A stretch of DNA of 64,000 bases from Pseudomonas sp. RIT-PI-S (GTDB taxonomy: Bacteria > Pseudomonadota > Gammaproteobacteria > Pseudomonadales > Pseudomonadaceae), in contig NZ_JANZKJ010000003.1 of NCBI RefSeq assembly GCF_025642975.1, positions 305,507 through 369,506 on the forward strand, written 5' to 3'. The notes under the pieces are model-generated. The model ran no database searches, was not told where the DNA came from, and saw only the letters and a list, made by a program, of their open reading frames with translations. Each line of letters starts with the position of its first letter. The stretch's first letter is position 1. A program made the position numbers and the translations under genes. This document shows positions 62,314 through 64,000 of the stretch, piece after piece.

Positions 62314-63234
62314 ATGAATTCTACCCAGCTACAGGTTTCGCTCCCTACGCTTCGCCTCCTGCCCCGTGCCCTGTGCGCTCTCGCTATGCTGCTAAGCCTT
62401 GCCGTGTCGCCAGCGATTTTCGCTGATACGCCGGCTGCCGAAGGCACTTCAACTGCCGCCTCCGCCCCCCTGGGGAGCGAACCGGTGGTAACGGAAGACT
62501 TGCCAGTAGCAGGAGACCCCACCCTGGGCCTTGGCCATGATTTATCGCCGTGGGGCATGTACCAGCACGCCGACATCGTCGTCAAAGCGGTCATGATCGG
62601 GCTGGCCATCGCCTCCATCATCACCTGGACGCTGTGGATTGCCAAAGGGCTGGAAGTACTGGGTGCCAAACGCCGCCTCCGCCGCGAGATCGAACTCCTC
62701 AAGCGGGCCAGCAGCCTCAAGGCCGCCGCCGATACCACCAACAAGCCAGGCACTCTCGCTCACTTGCTGGTGCAGGACGCCTTGGAAGAGCTACAGCTAT
62801 CGGCTAACGCCCGTGATAAGGATGGCATCAAAGAGCGGGTGAGCTTCCGGCTCGAACGCCTGGTCGCCGCCTGCGGCCGAAAAATGAGCAGCGGCACTGG
62901 GGTGCTGGCAACCATCGGTTCGACTGCGCCCTTCGTGGGGCTGTTCGGCACTGTATGGGGCATCATGAACAGTTTCATCGGCATCGCCAAAACCCAGACT
63001 ACCAACCTTGCGGTAGTGGCTCCCGGTATCGCCGAGGCCTTGTTGGCCACCGCGCTGGGCTTGGTTGCGGCAATCCCCGCGGTCGTCATCTACAACGTGT
63101 TCGCCCGTTCCATCACCGGCTACAAGGCGCAGGTCGCCGATGCTAGCGCGCAAGTGCTTCTGATGGTCAGCCGCGACCTGGACCATCAGCCTGTTGAGCG
63201 TGCAAGCCAGACCCATATGGTCAAAGCAGGTTAA
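62314..63234 (+). CDS. exbB: TonB-system energy transducer ExbB
   Basis: 306 aa with N-terminal signal sequence and Pseudomonas-type extension, then three transmembrane segments ([60 protein letters not shown]), the last two being the proton-channel helices. Forms the proton-driven stator with ExbD for TonB. The start at 62314 is preferred over an ATG at 62242. The AT-rich region upstream may include a Fur site, but I could not align one convincingly. Confidence 0.93.
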   Translation: MNSTQLQVSLPTLRLLPRALCALAMLLSLAVSPAIFADTPAAEGTSTAASAPLGSEPVVTEDLPVAGDPTLGLGHDLSPWGMYQHADIVVKAVMIGLAIASIITWTLWIAKGLEVLGAKRRLRREIELLKRASSLKAAADTTNKPGTLAHLLVQDALEELQLSANARDKDGIKERVSFRLERLVAACGRKMSSGTGVLATIGSTAPFVGLFGTVWGIMNSFIGIAKTQTTNLAVVAPGIAEALLATALGLVAAIPAVVIYNVFARSITGYKAQVADASAQVLLMVSRDLDHQPVERASQTHMVKAG

Positions 63235-63236
63235 GC

Positions 63237-63662
63237 ATGGGCCTGCATCTTAAGGAAGGCGCGGACGAACTCGCCGAAAACCACGAAATCAACGTCACCC
63301 CGTTTATCGACGTGATGTTGGTCCTGCTCATCATCTTCATGGTAGCGGCGCCCCTGGCTACCGTGGACATCAAGGTCGACCTACCCGCCTCCACGGCCAA
63401 ACCCGCGCCGCGGCCGGAGAAGCCGGTGTTCCTGAGCGTAAAGGCAGACAAGCACCTCTACCTGGGCGACGACCCGGTGGAGCGCGACGCGCTGGGCCAG
63501 GTGCTCGACGCCCGTACCCACGGCAAGAAAGACACCACGATCTTCTTCCAGGCCGACAAGGGCGTGGACTATGGCGACCTGATGGAAGTGATGGACGCCC
63601 TGCGCGGCGCCGGCTACCTGAAGGTCGGGCTGGTAGGCCTCGAGACGGCAGGCAAGCAATGA
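63237..63662 (+). CDS. exbD: TonB-system protein ExbD
   Basis: 141 aa: one transmembrane helix near 20-40 preceded by the conserved Asp in NVTPFIDVMLVLLIIFMV, then a periplasmic domain. Begins 2 nt after exbB and its stop overlaps the tonB start (ATGA at 63659-63662). Confidence 0.95.
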   Translation: MGLHLKEGADELAENHEINVTPFIDVMLVLLIIFMVAAPLATVDIKVDLPASTAKPAPRPEKPVFLSVKADKHLYLGDDPVERDALGQVLDARTHGKKDTTIFFQADKGVDYGDLMEVMDALRGAGYLKVGLVGLETAGKQ

Positions 63663-64000
63663 TTGCAGCGAGTCGTCCCTTGCCGGTTGTGACCCGGTAC
63701 GGCGGCAGCCTGGCCGTGGTGCTCGCGATCCATGCGTTGGCCATCGTGGTAGCGCTCAACTGGAAAAGCACCCAGCCTGTGCCGCCACCGCCCCCGGCCA
63801 TGATGATGGAGCTGGCACCGTTGCCAGAGCCAGTGCCCGTCCCGCCGCCACCTGTGGTCCAGCCGCCACGGCCGGTAGAGGAGCAGCCATTGCCTAAGCT
63901 GGTAGAAGCGCCCAAGCCGGTTATCGAGGTGCCCAAACCCAAGCCTAAGCCAAAGCCGCAGCCTCCTAAGCCGCAGCCCAAGCCAGACCCGGAGCCCCCT
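63659..64000 (+). CDS. tonB: TonB protein (5' part only)
   Basis: The first 114 codons, running off the right edge. Signal-anchor YGGSLAVVLAIHALAIVVAL carries the conserved His that couples to ExbB/ExbD, followed by the Pro-rich linker with repeated EPVPVPPPPV and KPKPKPKPQP. The C-terminal receptor-binding domain is outside the window. Overlaps exbD by 4 nt. Confidence 0.94.
   Translation, partial: MIAASRPLPVVTRYGGSLAVVLAIHALAIVVALNWKSTQPVPPPPPAMMMELAPLPEPVPVPPPPVVQPPRPVEEQPLPKLVEAPKPVIEVPKPKPKPKPQPPKPQPKPDPEPP

Overview
The window is a high-GC gammaproteobacterial chromosome segment. Its gene content and order (glnK, ubiK, comM; amaA-amaB-hglS; rep-xpt; dadA-ridA-dadX with a divergent lrp; kauB; rpmB-rpmG, radC, coaBC-dut-algC-argB; pyrE, crc, rph, yicC-gmk-rpoZ-spoT-ridA; exbB-exbD-tonB) match what I know of the Pseudomonas putida group. 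Crc, the pipecolate/2-oxoadipate lysine genes, the long form of AlgC and REP-type inverted repeats all fit that assignment. Most of the window is conserved core chromosome.

The exception is a 10.4-kb genomic island (about 4,567-14,988) inserted inside comM, the gene for the AAA+ branch-migration helicase of natural transformation. The 5' fragment (3933-4573) and 3' fragment (14982-15841) share ACAACCT at the two junctions. Joining them there gives an uninterrupted 497-codon comM in the correct frame, just upstream of the Walker A motif. A large serine recombinase starts 45 nt inside the left junction and is the likely integrase. The cargo is: a small serine resolvase with a repeat-rich upstream site, an XRE regulator with a palindromic operator, two small lipoproteins, a PIN-like protein, a small possibly winged-helix protein, a 60-aa protein overlapping a 513-aa zinc-finger/HNH-like protein, and a two-gene operon of a DprA-like (SLOG) protein and a HAD-like plus phosphoribosyltransferase protein. 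The last pair is the best candidate for an undescribed, possibly defence-related, system. The comM 3' fragment has gained an island-borne ribosome-binding site and start codon, so a chimeric AAA+ protein may be made.

Region by region: 1-3.7 kb holds glnK (partial), ubiK, a LysR regulator, a Tat-exported dienelactone hydrolase, a NUDIX hydrolase and a GNAT acetyltransferase. 3.9-15.8 kb is comM and the island. 15.9-20.3 kb holds lysine catabolism (amaA, amaB, hglS). 20.4-29.5 kb holds a chemoreceptor, a LysR regulator, a MATE pump, a GGDEF-EAL protein, rep and xpt. 29.6-35.7 kb holds a CoA hydrolase/transferase, an XRE-cupin regulator and the D/L-alanine operon with Lrp. 35.8-44.2 kb holds amine-catabolism genes (a PuuB-like oxidase and kauB) with a MocR regulator, a phospholipase D-type lipoprotein and an MFS transporter. 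44.2-54.2 kb holds ribosomal proteins, a peptide-binding protein, radC and genes for CoA, dUTP, sugar phosphate, arginine and pyrimidine metabolism. 54.2-61.3 kb holds Crc, RNase PH, YicC, Gmk, RpoZ, SpoT, RidA and a lipoprotein. 61.3-64 kb holds an NAD(P)-binding epimerase-like protein and the start of exbB-exbD-tonB.

No tRNA, rRNA or CRISPR array was seen. Start codons were refined from ribosome-binding sites and family lengths. Functions are assigned from motifs and remembered families, not from searches.
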